11,856 nt of DNA from Pseudomonadota bacterium (GCA_021808195.1 JAKBCE010000074.1:1-11856); one strand, 5' to 3'. Shown: positions 1 to 6,480, counted from the first letter of the stretch. Notes: generated by a model from the sequence alone, not told the origin. Program-made: numbers and translations.

Positions 1-1
1 C

Positions 2-196
2 CCGGACGGGCGGATCGAGAAGATTGCCGCCAATGCCACTCCGTTCTCGCTGAAGACGATCAGCTCCGGGTCGCCCGTGGAGGCGGTGATCGAGATCCAG
101 GGCGGGCTGGCGCGCAAGCTCGGCGTGATGGTCGGGGCTCGTGTCAACTGGGCCGAAAGCGCGGCCCACGGCGCGTCGCGATTGCCCTCGTGGTGA
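2..196 (+). CDS. DUF192 family protein, C-terminal part (5'-truncated by window edge)
   Basis: Frame 2 is open from the left edge to TGA at 194-196 and gives the last 64 residues of a protein. The stretch reads DGRIEKIAANATPFSLKTIS, then a SGSPVEAVIEI segment, then GGLARKLGVMVGARV. From memory this matches the C-terminal half of DUF192 (COG1430) proteins: an 'I..I.ENT.P.S...I.SGGPV..VLEI..G.A..LGI..GD.V' pattern. DUF192 members are small, usually exported proteins of about 120-170 residues with no settled biochemical function. Two departures from the usual pattern are visible: Ala replaces Asp in the final 'GD.V' motif (GARV), and a tail of about 15 residues ends in PSW. The start, any signal peptide and the promoter lie outside the window. 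It converges on the lipoprotein gene at 355-696. Confidence 0.75.
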   Translation, partial: PDGRIEKIAANATPFSLKTISSGSPVEAVIEIQGGLARKLGVMVGARVNWAESAAHGASRLPSW

Positions 197-354
197 GTGC
201 GATGCGCGTCCCGCACAAGCAGGCCGGTCGGCACGCACGCTCGATCCGTCGACGTCACCCTACGGTTGCGGGGGGACCGGGGCGGCGTCTCAGCGAGTCT
301 CTGTGACCGACGGGTGTCGGCTGAGGCCGCAGCGCTCCCCGGGTCCGCGAGGGT

Positions 355-696
355 TTAATTCCCCGGAGGCTGCCCGATCATGGGTTGACCTTCCTCAAGC
401 GCTTGCTGCTGGCGCTGGGCGCGAAGGACCATGAAGCGCAGCTGGGTCTCGTCGACACAGCGTGTCTCGGGCAGATTCGTGCCGATGGGAGTCTCTCGGC
501 GGCAATAGAGCGTCTTGCCGTCACGGGTTACCGGTCGAAATCCCTGATCGCGCGCCATCTGTAAGATCTGCTTTGGCGTGTAATTGGACGCCAAGTACGC
601 GTTTGAGGGCGAGTTTCTGGCCGGCTGCTGTGCACATCCCGTACCGAGCACCGCTGCGGTTGCCCCCGCAAGCGCAACAAGTATTCTGAAGTTCAC
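355..696 (-). CDS. Small putative lipoprotein with a conserved-looking Cys pair, function unknown
   Basis: This 113-residue protein starts at GTG (694-696). The start is chosen because a strong Shine-Dalgarno (GGAGGA, complement of 702-707) lies 5 bases upstream. Residues 1-20 are a short hydrophobic export signal followed by Cys21 (AVLGTG-C-AQQP). This suggests a lipoprotein, although the -3 residue is Gly and Leu is at -4, so the lipobox is imperfect. The mature part is Pro/Asn-rich at first. It then has a YTPKQILQMARDQGFRP helix and a KTLYCRRETPIGT...ETRC segment with Cys65 and Cys80, which could form a disulfide. The end is Gln-rich and probably helical (LRAQRQQQALEEGQP). I do not recognise a named function. 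Similar small 'YCRRE..G..L...RC' proteins occur as hypotheticals in gammaproteobacteria (memory-based). It is transcribed divergently from the exported protein gene at 847. Confidence 0.8.
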   Translation of the reverse strand: MNFRILVALAGATAAVLGTGCAQQPARNSPSNAYLASNYTPKQILQMARDQGFRPVTRDGKTLYCRRETPIGTNLPETRCVDETQLRFMVLRAQRQQQALEEGQPMIGQPPGN

Positions 697-701
697 CGCG
701 A

Positions 702-707
702 TCCTCC
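702..707 (-). promoter_or_regulatory. Ribosome binding site of the lipoprotein gene
   Basis: The minus strand reads GGAGGA five bases before GTG at 696. This near-perfect Shine-Dalgarno supports the GTG start, since no ATG is available at that point. Confidence 0.7.
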
Positions 708-741
708 CCGCTTATTTTCGAGCCATAGACCTTCCTCGGAG

Positions 742-770
742 AATATAATCGGGACGCTGGGTTACCTCAA
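742..770 (-). promoter_or_regulatory. Probable sigma-70 promoter of the lipoprotein gene
   Basis: On the minus strand, TTGAGG (complement of 765-770) is followed after exactly 17 bases by TATATT (complement of 742-747). They match the -35 and -10 consensus at 4/6 and 5/6 positions. The expected transcription start is near 735, leaving a leader of roughly 40 bases that includes the ribosome binding site. On the plus strand the same AT block contains a perfect TATAAT (744-749) pointing towards the gene at 847, but no acceptable -35 lies at the right distance. Confidence 0.5.
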
Positions 771-805
771 TGGCCTGAGAGGCTGCCCGCGGCGCCAGCG
801 CAGGC

Positions 806-831
806 CGATCCCGGCCCGTTTCGCGGGATCG
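806..831 (+). promoter_or_regulatory. Hairpin directly upstream of the ribosome binding site of the 847 gene
   Basis: CGATCCCG (806-813) and CGGGATCG (824-831) form a perfect 8-bp stem with a 10-base loop. The stem ends immediately before AAAGGA (832-837), the presumed Shine-Dalgarno of the TTG start at 847. In the mRNA it could affect ribosome access, or as DNA it could be an operator. No T-run follows it, so it is not an intrinsic terminator. Confidence 0.35.
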
Positions 832-837
832 AAAGGA
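832..837 (+). promoter_or_regulatory. Ribosome binding site supporting a TTG start
   Basis: AAAGGA lies 9 bases before TTG at 847-849. A second purine run (GGTGGAG, 839-845) is too close to the start to be optimal. The spacing and the good signal peptide that follows are the reasons for accepting the rare TTG start. Confidence 0.5.
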
Positions 838-846
838 CGGTGGAGT

Positions 847-1407
847 TTGGCACAGATCAAGGCAGTTTGTGACGCTTCGCGCGGCTGCGGGCCCGTCATA
901 GCGCTCCTGATGCTGGCAGCGTTGACGGCGCCGGGATCGGCCTATGCCGCGAGCGGCACCTCCGCGGCGCTGGTCAACAAGTTACTGGCCTGTCGTCGCG
1001 TCAGCGGCAACAGTGCGCGATTGCACTGCTTCGATCAGGCTGCTGCTGCGCTGGCTGGGCCCGCTCGCGTATCGTCGGTGAGTGACGCCGCTGTGAAGGA
1101 GGCAGTCAGCCCGAGGAAGACCTTCGGCCTGTCGTCATCAGCCATTGTGGCTCGCGAGGTGGCGGCGGGCACGCGGCCGAAGACGGTCTCGAAAATCACT
1201 GAACGGATCACTGCTTTGCGCACCGGACCGGATGGACGCGTGATCTACGACCTGGCGAATGGGCAGGTCTGGCGTGAACTCGTCGCAGACGGGTATGCGC
1301 CGCCGGTACGAGTCGGAGAGGCGGTGCGTATTTCCCGCGGTTGGTTGGGCTCGTACTGGATGCAGGCGCCGTCGGGGCAGGGCTGCAAGGTCGAACGGAT
1401 CCACTGA
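847..1407 (+). CDS. Exported protein of unknown function with N-terminal Cys-pair motif and C-terminal beta domain
   Basis: This 186-residue protein starts at TTG. Residues 1-34 form a signal peptide: hydrophobic core VIALLMLAALTA, likely cleavage after SAYA. Mature residues 44-70 carry NKLLACRRVSGNSARLHCFD, with Cys49 and Cys61 twelve apart. This resembles the 'C..V.D...RL.CFD..A..L' motif seen at the start of many short exported proteobacterial proteins. A low-complexity linker (about 72-100) leads to a C-terminal region (about 117-186) with the NGQVWRELVADGY and GSYWMQAPSGQGCKVERI motifs. These look like a small beta-rich fold found in hypothetical exported proteins of xanthomonads and sphingomonads (memory-based). 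No catalytic residues are evident. The stop is 9 bases before the PKHD hydroxylase ATG on the same strand, so the two are probably co-transcribed. Confidence 0.75.
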   Translation: MAQIKAVCDASRGCGPVIALLMLAALTAPGSAYAASGTSAALVNKLLACRRVSGNSARLHCFDQAAAALAGPARVSSVSDAAVKEAVSPRKTFGLSSSAIVAREVAAGTRPKTVSKITERITALRTGPDGRVIYDLANGQVWRELVADGYAPPVRVGEAVRISRGWLGSYWMQAPSGQGCKVERIH

Positions 1408-1416
1408 GCTATCGCG

Positions 1417-2079
1417 ATGTTCCTGCAGATCGAGCAGTTTCTGAGTGCGAACGAGATCGCGTTGATCTGCGCAAGCGCGCGCCAGGCGAAGTTCATCGAC
1501 GGTCGCCACACGAACCCCCACAACGTCACCAAGAACAACGTGATCGTCGATCCCGTCGACCCCCAGGGCCAACAGGCGGCCCAGATCGCGCTCGCCGCCT
1601 ACCAGCGCAGCGAGGAGGTGCGTAGCTTCGCCGTGCCGCGCAGGGTGGCCCCGCCGCAGCTGCTGCGTTACGGGCCGGGTCAGAATTACGGCGCACATGT
1701 CGATGCCGCCTTCATGTTGGTTGGCCGCCAAGCGCTGCGCTCGGATCTGTCTAGCACCGTTTTTCTCACCGACCCGTCGGCCTACGACGGCGGTGAACTG
1801 GTGATCTACCTGGGCTCGGAGACGGTGAAGATCAAGGGCCGGGCGGGCCAGGCCTTGCTCTATCCCTCGACGACGCTGCACGAGGTCAAGCCGGTCACTT
1901 TGGGCGAGCGGCTGGTGATGATTACGTTCATCGAAAGCCACATCGTCGACCCTCTGCGGCGGGAGCTGCTTTACTCGCTCAACGAGGTACGAGCATTAGA
2001 GGGCCTGAAGATGGAGTGGCATAATCGGATGCGTCTGGAGTACGTCGCGACGAATTTGCAGCGTCTCTGGAGCCAGTAG
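1417..2079 (+). CDS. PKHD-type Fe(II)/2-oxoglutarate hydroxylase (YbiX/PiuC family)
   Basis: This 220-residue protein has the length and layout of PKHD-type hydroxylases, which are cytoplasmic 2OG-dependent dioxygenases often found beside TonB-dependent iron transporters. The 2OG-Fe(II) core spans about residues 75-180. The visible ligands are H94 and D96 in YGAHVDAAFM (HxD), the distal H155 in STTLHEVKPVT, and R165 ten residues later for the 2-oxoglutarate carboxylate. The DGGELVIY strand at 124-131 is also typical. The C-terminal helical tail (about 178-220) is usual for the family. There is no signal peptide. The ATG has no clear Shine-Dalgarno (preceding bases GAGCTATCGCG), so translation may be coupled to the gene ending 9 bases upstream. 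Substrates are unknown for the family. Family assignment is strong, but whether it is a true PiuC orthologue is open, so no symbol is given. Confidence 0.93.
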   Translation: MFLQIEQFLSANEIALICASARQAKFIDGRHTNPHNVTKNNVIVDPVDPQGQQAAQIALAAYQRSEEVRSFAVPRRVAPPQLLRYGPGQNYGAHVDAAFMLVGRQALRSDLSSTVFLTDPSAYDGGELVIYLGSETVKIKGRAGQALLYPSTTLHEVKPVTLGERLVMITFIESHIVDPLRRELLYSLNEVRALEGLKMEWHNRMRLEYVATNLQRLWSQ

Positions 2080-2091
2080 CTACTGGCTCCA
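2068..2091. terminator. Perfect 24-base palindrome containing two abutting stop codons; possible bidirectional terminator
   Basis: Bases 2068-2079 (TGGAGCCAGTAG) are exactly reverse-complemented by 2080-2091. The centre lies between the two stop codons: TAG at 2077-2079 (+) and its mirror image at 2080-2082 (-). In either transcript it can fold as a 10-bp stem with an AGCT loop. No T-run follows on either side, so canonical intrinsic termination is weak. It may instead act as an RNA 3'-end stabiliser or a roadblock between convergent transcripts. Confidence 0.45.
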
Positions 2092-3255
2092 CTCCTCGAG
2101 CCGCCCGCCGATCCGATCGATTGATTCCAGGGTTGCCGCGACCCGCGAGCGCTCGGGCTCCGTCAGCTCCGGTCTCCAGATGTCGAACAACAAGACGACC
2201 CGCGTCTCGGTGGAGCGGTTCCATGCCTCATGTTCGATCGAGTCGTCGAAGATCAGCAACTCGCCCGCGCGCCAGGGTCGGGTCTCGTTGCCAACCCGCA
2301 GTGTGCACTTGCCCGGCACGATCAGCGGCAGATGACAGATGAGACGGGTGTTGAGATAGCCATTATGCGGGGGGATGTGAGCGCCCGGGCGCAGAAGCGA
2401 GAACAGGGCCGTCGGCGTACGCCCTGAAATACGGCACAACGGCGCTTTGCGCAGCGCTGCGAGCGTTCGGGGGCACCGCACGGCCATCTCTGCTACTTCG
2501 GCTCCGGCGCGGATCAGGTGGCAGGCGCTCCAGGCAGGATCGCTGAGCAGGCCATTGTTGTTGAACACCGGCCGGTCGGGCGAGGGCTGCATGTACGGCG
2601 CAAATGCCCCCCGGTCTTTGAGCACCTCCAGCAGCTCCGTTCTGATGGCGGGCGTTTCCTGCTCCAGCGCCGCTGCCCACGGAAAATCTCTGCGCTCGTA
2701 GAATTGAATGTGCGGCAATTCGGGGTAATAGAAGAGGCGTGGCTGTTGGACGTAGATCTCTTTGCGCCCGAGCAGCAGATCCAGTGCGTGCGCAAAGCGC
2801 GGAACGCTGGACCCATCAAGGTCGGCGCGGCCCAGATCCTCGAGCAGTCGCTGCTCCAGGGACTGTATGTTCTGCTGAATGAACGCGCTGATCCGATCGA
2901 GCGGCTCGCGCCATTCGGCCGGTGGTGTGCGCATACCGCCCGCGATCTTGAGCGCCGCTCGATAGAATGACAGCGCGGCGCGGGGATCGGCCTGATCCCG
3001 GTACAGGTCGCCCTTGCGTATCAGCGCCGGCACGTGTCGCGGCGCAAGGACCAGTGTGCGCTCAAGCGCGCTGAGCTCGCCGTCGTGAGCGCCGAGGGCG
3101 CGTTCGGTGAGCGACAGCCCGAACCAGGCGTTGGCGCCTGCCGAGTCCTGCTGCGTGGCCGTGATGAAGCACGCGCGCGCCTCCTGCAGCGCGCCCTCGC
3201 GCAATGCCTGGAATCCTGCGCGCGTGAGCACCTGCTGATCGGGCGGTGTGTTCAT
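2080..3255 (-). CDS. TPR protein with C-terminal aspartyl/asparaginyl beta-hydroxylase domain
   Basis: This 391-residue protein has no signal peptide, so it is probably cytoplasmic. Residues about 8-110 are TPR helices (GFQALREGALQEARACF; NAWFGLSLTERALG; ALIRKGDLYRDQADPRAALSFYRAAL), followed by a helical linker. Residues about 175-362 match the Asp_Arg_Hydrox domain (PF05118). Recognisable segments are PELPHIQFYERRDFPW, FNNNGLLSDPAW, LRPGAHIPPHNGYLNTRLICHLPL, a VGNETRPWRAGELLIFDDSI strand pair and HEAWNRSTETRVVLLFDIWRPEL. Aligned by eye to animal AspH, H297 and H342 are the candidate iron ligands and R352 the 2-oxoglutarate contact. A Gly (G299) sits where other oxygenases have the acidic ligand, as in AspH. 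Known relatives hydroxylate Asp/Asn side chains in proteins; the substrate here is unknown. No Shine-Dalgarno is evident before the ATG. It is the third gene of the minus-strand group. Confidence 0.9.
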   Translation of the reverse strand: MNTPPDQQVLTRAGFQALREGALQEARACFITATQQDSAGANAWFGLSLTERALGAHDGELSALERTLVLAPRHVPALIRKGDLYRDQADPRAALSFYRAALKIAGGMRTPPAEWREPLDRISAFIQQNIQSLEQRLLEDLGRADLDGSSVPRFAHALDLLLGRKEIYVQQPRLFYYPELPHIQFYERRDFPWAAALEQETPAIRTELLEVLKDRGAFAPYMQPSPDRPVFNNNGLLSDPAWSACHLIRAGAEVAEMAVRCPRTLAALRKAPLCRISGRTPTALFSLLRPGAHIPPHNGYLNTRLICHLPLIVPGKCTLRVGNETRPWRAGELLIFDDSIEHEAWNRSTETRVVLLFDIWRPELTEPERSRVAATLESIDRIGGRLEEWSQ

Positions 3256-3339
3256 GAGCGGTGCCGCACGGCGCGATATCAGATCGCTGTGGATGCCCTC
3301 AGTGTGGCCTGCAGCGGTCGGCTGCCTCCCCGATGAGGA

Positions 3340-4383
3340 TCAATGGCTGACAATGGAGGTCTGATAAGACCGTGCGTTCAGGCGCGCGCTGTTGAATTGG
3401 GACATGCGTGCGAAGAACAGGTCGTGCTGTCGGAAATCGAACCCCAGCGCGCCGACGGTGCCGAGCACATCCATGCCGACGATGATCGCCGGCCGCCGCT
3501 CGAGGCTCCATACTTTGAATATGTGGAAGTTGCCGAAGATGATCTCCGCGCCCACGATGCGCATCGGGCCGAGCGCGATCGGGGGGCTGGTTGCGAGGCG
3601 GCCGATCTCGACCTGTTTGGTCGCCCCGTATACGGCCGTGATGGGCTCCGGGGTTCCCGGGGCGTGCTGCATGTGCAGCGCGGCGCGCAGCGCCATGTTG
3701 CCGAGGGTGCGTTCCGACCCGGTATCAATGATCGCCACGGTCCGTACGTTGTTCACATAGGCCGGAATCGCCATCAGTCCGCCTGCAACGACCTCCGTGT
3801 GCACGCGCGAATAATCAAAGCGCACCCCGGGGGTCAGGTAATGAGTGATCTGGACCCGATTGTTCTGAAAGTTCACGAACAGCGCCATATTGGGAAGGCC
3901 CGCGACACCGAGGATCCCGTCCGCGCCGGCCATCATCGGGGTCCGTAGCACCGGCATCAATGCGTCACGAACGAGCAGTGAGCCGGCCTGGAGAGTCTTG
4001 ATGTTCACTGCGCGTATCGCGCTCGACCCCGTGATGCCCTCGAGATCGACCGCCGAACCCTTGGTCATCTTCAGACCCAGGCGCCGCACGAGCCTGGGGG
4101 ATACCGAGGAGTGGTTCGCGCCGGTGTCGATCACGAAGCGGAACGGACCATGGCCGTCGATCTTCACGGGAATCACCACCCGGCCGATTTGATCGAGCGT
4201 GGTGGGGCAGGCGAGCAATGAGTTATAGCGAATCTGCTCGGCGGTGAGGACCTGCGGCTGCGGTGCCGGCGATCCGTGCGCGGAATGGGCCGCTGCCGGC
4301 AATGTGAGCGCTGCTGCGAGCAGGCCCCACCCCAGGGTCACAAGCCCGCGCCGGGGGTGTTTCCCAGCCACGAGGTTACACAT
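3340..4383 (-). CDS. Exported retropepsin-like aspartic protease with two DTG half-sites
   Basis: This 347-residue protein has an N-terminal signal: basic residues up to about 12, hydrophobic core LVTLGWGLLAAALTLPAAA, likely cleavage near residues 32-36. The mature protein is therefore probably periplasmic. Two retropepsin-type repeats are visible. The first runs about 66-180 with the catalytic motif FVIDTGANHSSVS (D86) and the partner GADGILGVAGL (155-163). The second runs about 195-325 with AIIDTGSERTLGN (D220) and PAIIVGMDVLGTVGALGFDF (298-317). Each repeat keeps the Asp-Thr-Gly triad and the hydrophobic-Gly flap-side motif, so one chain could form the two-Asp active site that viral retropepsins make by dimerising. 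Bacterial relatives are annotated 'retroviral-like aspartic protease / aspartyl protease family protein'; substrates are generally unknown. It lies 71 bases after the TPR-oxygenase gene and 84 before the AspH-type gene, consistent with one operon. The ATG has only a weak upstream purine run. Confidence 0.88.
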   Translation of the reverse strand: MCNLVAGKHPRRGLVTLGWGLLAAALTLPAAAHSAHGSPAPQPQVLTAEQIRYNSLLACPTTLDQIGRVVIPVKIDGHGPFRFVIDTGANHSSVSPRLVRRLGLKMTKGSAVDLEGITGSSAIRAVNIKTLQAGSLLVRDALMPVLRTPMMAGADGILGVAGLPNMALFVNFQNNRVQITHYLTPGVRFDYSRVHTEVVAGGLMAIPAYVNNVRTVAIIDTGSERTLGNMALRAALHMQHAPGTPEPITAVYGATKQVEIGRLATSPPIALGPMRIVGAEIIFGNFHIFKVWSLERRPAIIVGMDVLGTVGALGFDFRQHDLFFARMSQFNSARLNARSYQTSIVSH

Positions 4384-4415
4384 GACCCGACGTTACCACT
4401 GAAGCGCGGTGGTGT

Positions 4416-4435
4416 AAAAAAAGGCAGCCGCGCCT
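4416..4435 (-). terminator. Weak intrinsic terminator or attenuator between the first two minus-strand genes
   Basis: On the minus strand, AGGC-GCGGCT-GCCT (complement of 4422-4435) forms a 4-bp GC stem running straight into seven T residues (complement of 4416-4422). The stem is short, so partial termination or pausing that reduces expression of the downstream protease and AspH-type genes is more plausible than a full stop. Confidence 0.28.
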
Positions 4436-4454
4436 GGCATGCTTGGGTCCCGCT

Positions 4455-6257
4455 TCAGCCCGCTCGGGGCGCCACGTCGAAGGCGACGCAGGTGCGGGCG
4501 TCCGGACCGTGAATGGGAGTGGTGCCGTGCCACATGTAGGAGGGAAAGAGCACCAAACGGCCGAGTTTGGGCTGGATCATCAGCTCCGGGGTCAGTCCGG
4601 CGATCGGGTAGCGTGGCTCACCGAATTTGATCCATCCGGAGCGCAGGGCCGGATCCTGCACTTCCTCCGGCACCTCGACGTAGTAGGCAGAGCTCACCAA
4701 GCCCTGAGGGTGGAAGTGGTTGACGTGAAACCCTTCGCGGCTCAATCGGACGGACCAGGCTCCGGTGAAGTGAACATGTCCGCGTTGGACGTGCGCGAGC
4801 GGGTGATCGTCCGGCAGACTCAGCCGACGGCGGTATTCCTCAACGGGCGCCCGGAACGCGGCGAAGGCCGCCTGGACCAGAGGATCCGAATCCGTGAGGA
4901 GATTCCGCGACGTCTGTGTGCCGTTGCGCAACGTCTGGTCGAGCGGCGGACGGCTGAAGCGATGCCGGTCGGCGAGGACAGTCGCCAGCGCCTGATTGAA
5001 CTCCGTGATGGAGCTGAATCTCTCCGGCGGCTCAAGATCGAAAACCTGCACGAATCGCTCGTAGTCGTATAGCTCGCGGTAGCGGGCCTTGCCGAGCATC
5101 CTCGCGGCGGTGGCCGCGTAGGCCAGCCAGTCCTGCGCCAGGGGACTACGCTGCAGCTGTGCGTTGATGAACGGCTCGGCCTCCTCGGGCCGTCCCCGCG
5201 AAATCAGGATGGTCACCAGGTTATAGGTCACCGCCGAGCCGTCTGGGGTTGTCGTGGCGGCTTCGATCGCCTCAGCCTCAGCCTCGTTCAACCGACCCTG
5301 ATCGAGCAGAATCATCGCGAGAGTCGAGCGGGCTGCGGCATTCGCGGCATCGCGCGGGATCAGATCGCGCAGCAGCGTCTCGGCCGCGCTCAGATCGCCG
5401 GCCCGCCAGAGCAGCTCCGCCAGCAGCAGCTGCAAAGGCGCGTTGCCTCGGTTGGCGCGCACAGCCGCACCCAGGTTGCGCACGAACGCAGCGTCACCGC
5501 GCATGAAGCGAAGTCGCGCCAGAGTCCCCTGCGCTTCGACGTTGAGTGGCTGCGCCCGAACTGCTCGTTCGAACTCCCGTTCCGCGCCCTCGAGGTCGCC
5601 GTCATTGATCGCCGCGCGGCCTCTGTTGTAGGACACTTCGTAACCGTCGGCGCCCAGCTTGCGGGCGTTTTCCAGCTGTGCAGCCGCCTCCGGGCGTTCG
5701 AGCTCGACGAGCAGTGCGCCGAGATTGTGATGCGCCACGGCGTCATCCGGTCGCAGCGAAATCGCGCGCCGGTGAGCGGCCTCCGCCTCGGTCGTGCGGC
5801 CGAGAGCCGTCAATGCCATGGCGAGAATCTCCCAGGTGTCCGAGTCCCTGGCATCCGCCGCGACCAGAAGCCGGCACTGCTGCTCCGCCTCGGCCGGGCG
5901 ATTCAGATCGTTCAGGGTCAACGCGAGGCCGCGTCGGGCCGCGCGATGTTGCGGCAGCAGCCGTACGGCGTCCCGGTAGGCCCGTTCGGCTTCGGCGTAG
6001 GCTTCCTTCTTGCGCAGCAGGTTGCCCAAGTTAGCGTGGAACTCTCCCTGCTGCGGCGCAAGCTTCAGGCTGAAGCGCAGCCATTGCTCGCCCTGCTCTA
6101 TATCCCCGGTGTCCTTCATAGCCAGACCCATGAGGTGTGCCGCGACAGTGTGACGCGGCTCACGCGCGAGGATCGCCCCCAGCAGAGCTGCTGCCTCGGC
6201 GGGCTTTCCCTGCTGCAGCAGGCCGGTCGCGTAATCGATATTGGGTGTCAGCGCCAT
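4455..6257 (-). CDS. TPR protein with C-terminal putative 2OG-Fe(II) oxygenase domain (2OG-FeII_Oxy_5 type)
   Basis: This 600-residue protein has no signal peptide. Residues about 5-400 are a TPR superhelix of roughly ten repeats, for example GEFHANLGNLLRKKEAYAEA, AVAHHNLGALLVELERPEAA and ARSTLAMILLDQGRLNEAEAE. Residues about 410-600 match the putative 2OG-Fe(II) oxygenase family PF13759. Key segments are HVHFTGAWSVRLSREGFHVN, HFHPQGLVSSAYYVEVPEEV (511-532), GWIKFGEPRYP, LGRLVLFPSYMWHGTTPIHG and ARTCVAFDVAPR. Candidate metal ligands are H514/H516 and H577, with R588 eleven residues on as the 2-oxoglutarate contact. The proximal pair reads HxH rather than HxD. The family has no assigned substrate as far as I know. 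The TPR array suggests a protein or peptide partner. The ATG at 6257 has GAGG only 12 bases upstream, an unusually long gap. It is first in the minus-strand group and divergent from the TonB receptor. Confidence 0.9.
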   Translation of the reverse strand: MALTPNIDYATGLLQQGKPAEAAALLGAILAREPRHTVAAHLMGLAMKDTGDIEQGEQWLRFSLKLAPQQGEFHANLGNLLRKKEAYAEAERAYRDAVRLLPQHRAARRGLALTLNDLNRPAEAEQQCRLLVAADARDSDTWEILAMALTALGRTTEAEAAHRRAISLRPDDAVAHHNLGALLVELERPEAAAQLENARKLGADGYEVSYNRGRAAINDGDLEGAEREFERAVRAQPLNVEAQGTLARLRFMRGDAAFVRNLGAAVRANRGNAPLQLLLAELLWRAGDLSAAETLLRDLIPRDAANAAARSTLAMILLDQGRLNEAEAEAIEAATTTPDGSAVTYNLVTILISRGRPEEAEPFINAQLQRSPLAQDWLAYAATAARMLGKARYRELYDYERFVQVFDLEPPERFSSITEFNQALATVLADRHRFSRPPLDQTLRNGTQTSRNLLTDSDPLVQAAFAAFRAPVEEYRRRLSLPDDHPLAHVQRGHVHFTGAWSVRLSREGFHVNHFHPQGLVSSAYYVEVPEEVQDPALRSGWIKFGEPRYPIAGLTPELMIQPKLGRLVLFPSYMWHGTTPIHGPDARTCVAFDVAPRAG

Positions 6258-6262
6258 GCCGC

Positions 6263-6291
6263 ATTATTGCCTCAGCTCGGACGCCTGTGCA
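6263..6291 (-). promoter_or_regulatory. Candidate promoter of the TPR-oxygenase operon
   Basis: The minus strand has TGCACA (complement of 6286-6291), 17 bases, then AATAAT (complement of 6263-6268). They match consensus at 4/6 and 5/6 positions. Transcription would begin at or within a base or two of the ATG at 6257, giving a leaderless mRNA. A promoter in the AT-rich block further upstream is an equally possible alternative and would make use of the distant GAGG. Confidence 0.25.
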
Positions 6292-6439
6292 TGTCGTCTC
6301 ACCACAACATAGACGCCCAGCGTACGTTGCTAAAGCACCACATGCTTGTTCAGTCCGATTTTCTAGTTTTTTTTAATAATTTCAATTGCTTAATGTCATC
6401 ATAAGTCAGATCGTCCGCACATTTCTCGATACGCTGATC

Positions 6440-6469
6440 TTTACATAGCCAGATGTGTGGGAATATTCT
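6440..6469 (+). promoter_or_regulatory. Candidate sigma-70 promoter of the TonB-dependent receptor gene
   Basis: TTTACA (6440-6445, 5/6 match to -35) is followed after 18 bases by TATTCT (6464-6469, 4/6 match to -10). An AT-rich block upstream (6355-6410) could serve as an UP-like element. Transcription would begin near 6476, leaving a leader of about 90 bases that contains the 6481-6514 hairpin. Confidence 0.38.
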
Positions 6470-6480
6470 TGCGGCAATGT

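Noticed and set aside
307..320. CCGAC-GGGT-GTCGG hairpin between the DUF192 gene and the lipoprotein gene as a shared terminator
   Set aside because: The stem is only 5 bp and has no T-run in either direction, so it is too weak to call. Nothing else is evident in 197-354.
771..806. CTGAGA-containing folded region resembling the thi box of a TPP riboswitch
   Set aside because: Only the CTGAGA hexamer matches. The second conserved arm and the closing stem of a TPP aptamer are absent, and the downstream genes are not thiamine-related.
1138..1941. Long minus-strand open frame (267 codons) opposite the exported protein and PKHD hydroxylase genes
   Set aside because: It is antisense to two well-supported genes. 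Its translation is rich in Arg/His/Asp/Val with no recognisable domain, as expected for a GC-rich shadow frame.
4443..5072. Plus-strand open frame of 209 codons opposite the TPR-oxygenase catalytic region
   Set aside because: The minus-strand protein has clear 2OG-oxygenase motifs over the same bases, and the plus-strand product has no recognisable features.
6371..6402. AT-rich stretch considered as a Fur box for the receptor promoter
   Set aside because: It does not show the 7-1-7 inverted repeat of a Fur site. Iron control was expected because of the PKHD gene and the receptor, but the sequence does not support it.
5727..6404. Plus-strand open frame of 225 codons running out of the TPR region into the intergenic region
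   Set aside because: Most of it is antisense to TPR repeats. The only non-overlapping part is the AT-rich tail, with no ribosome binding site at its start.
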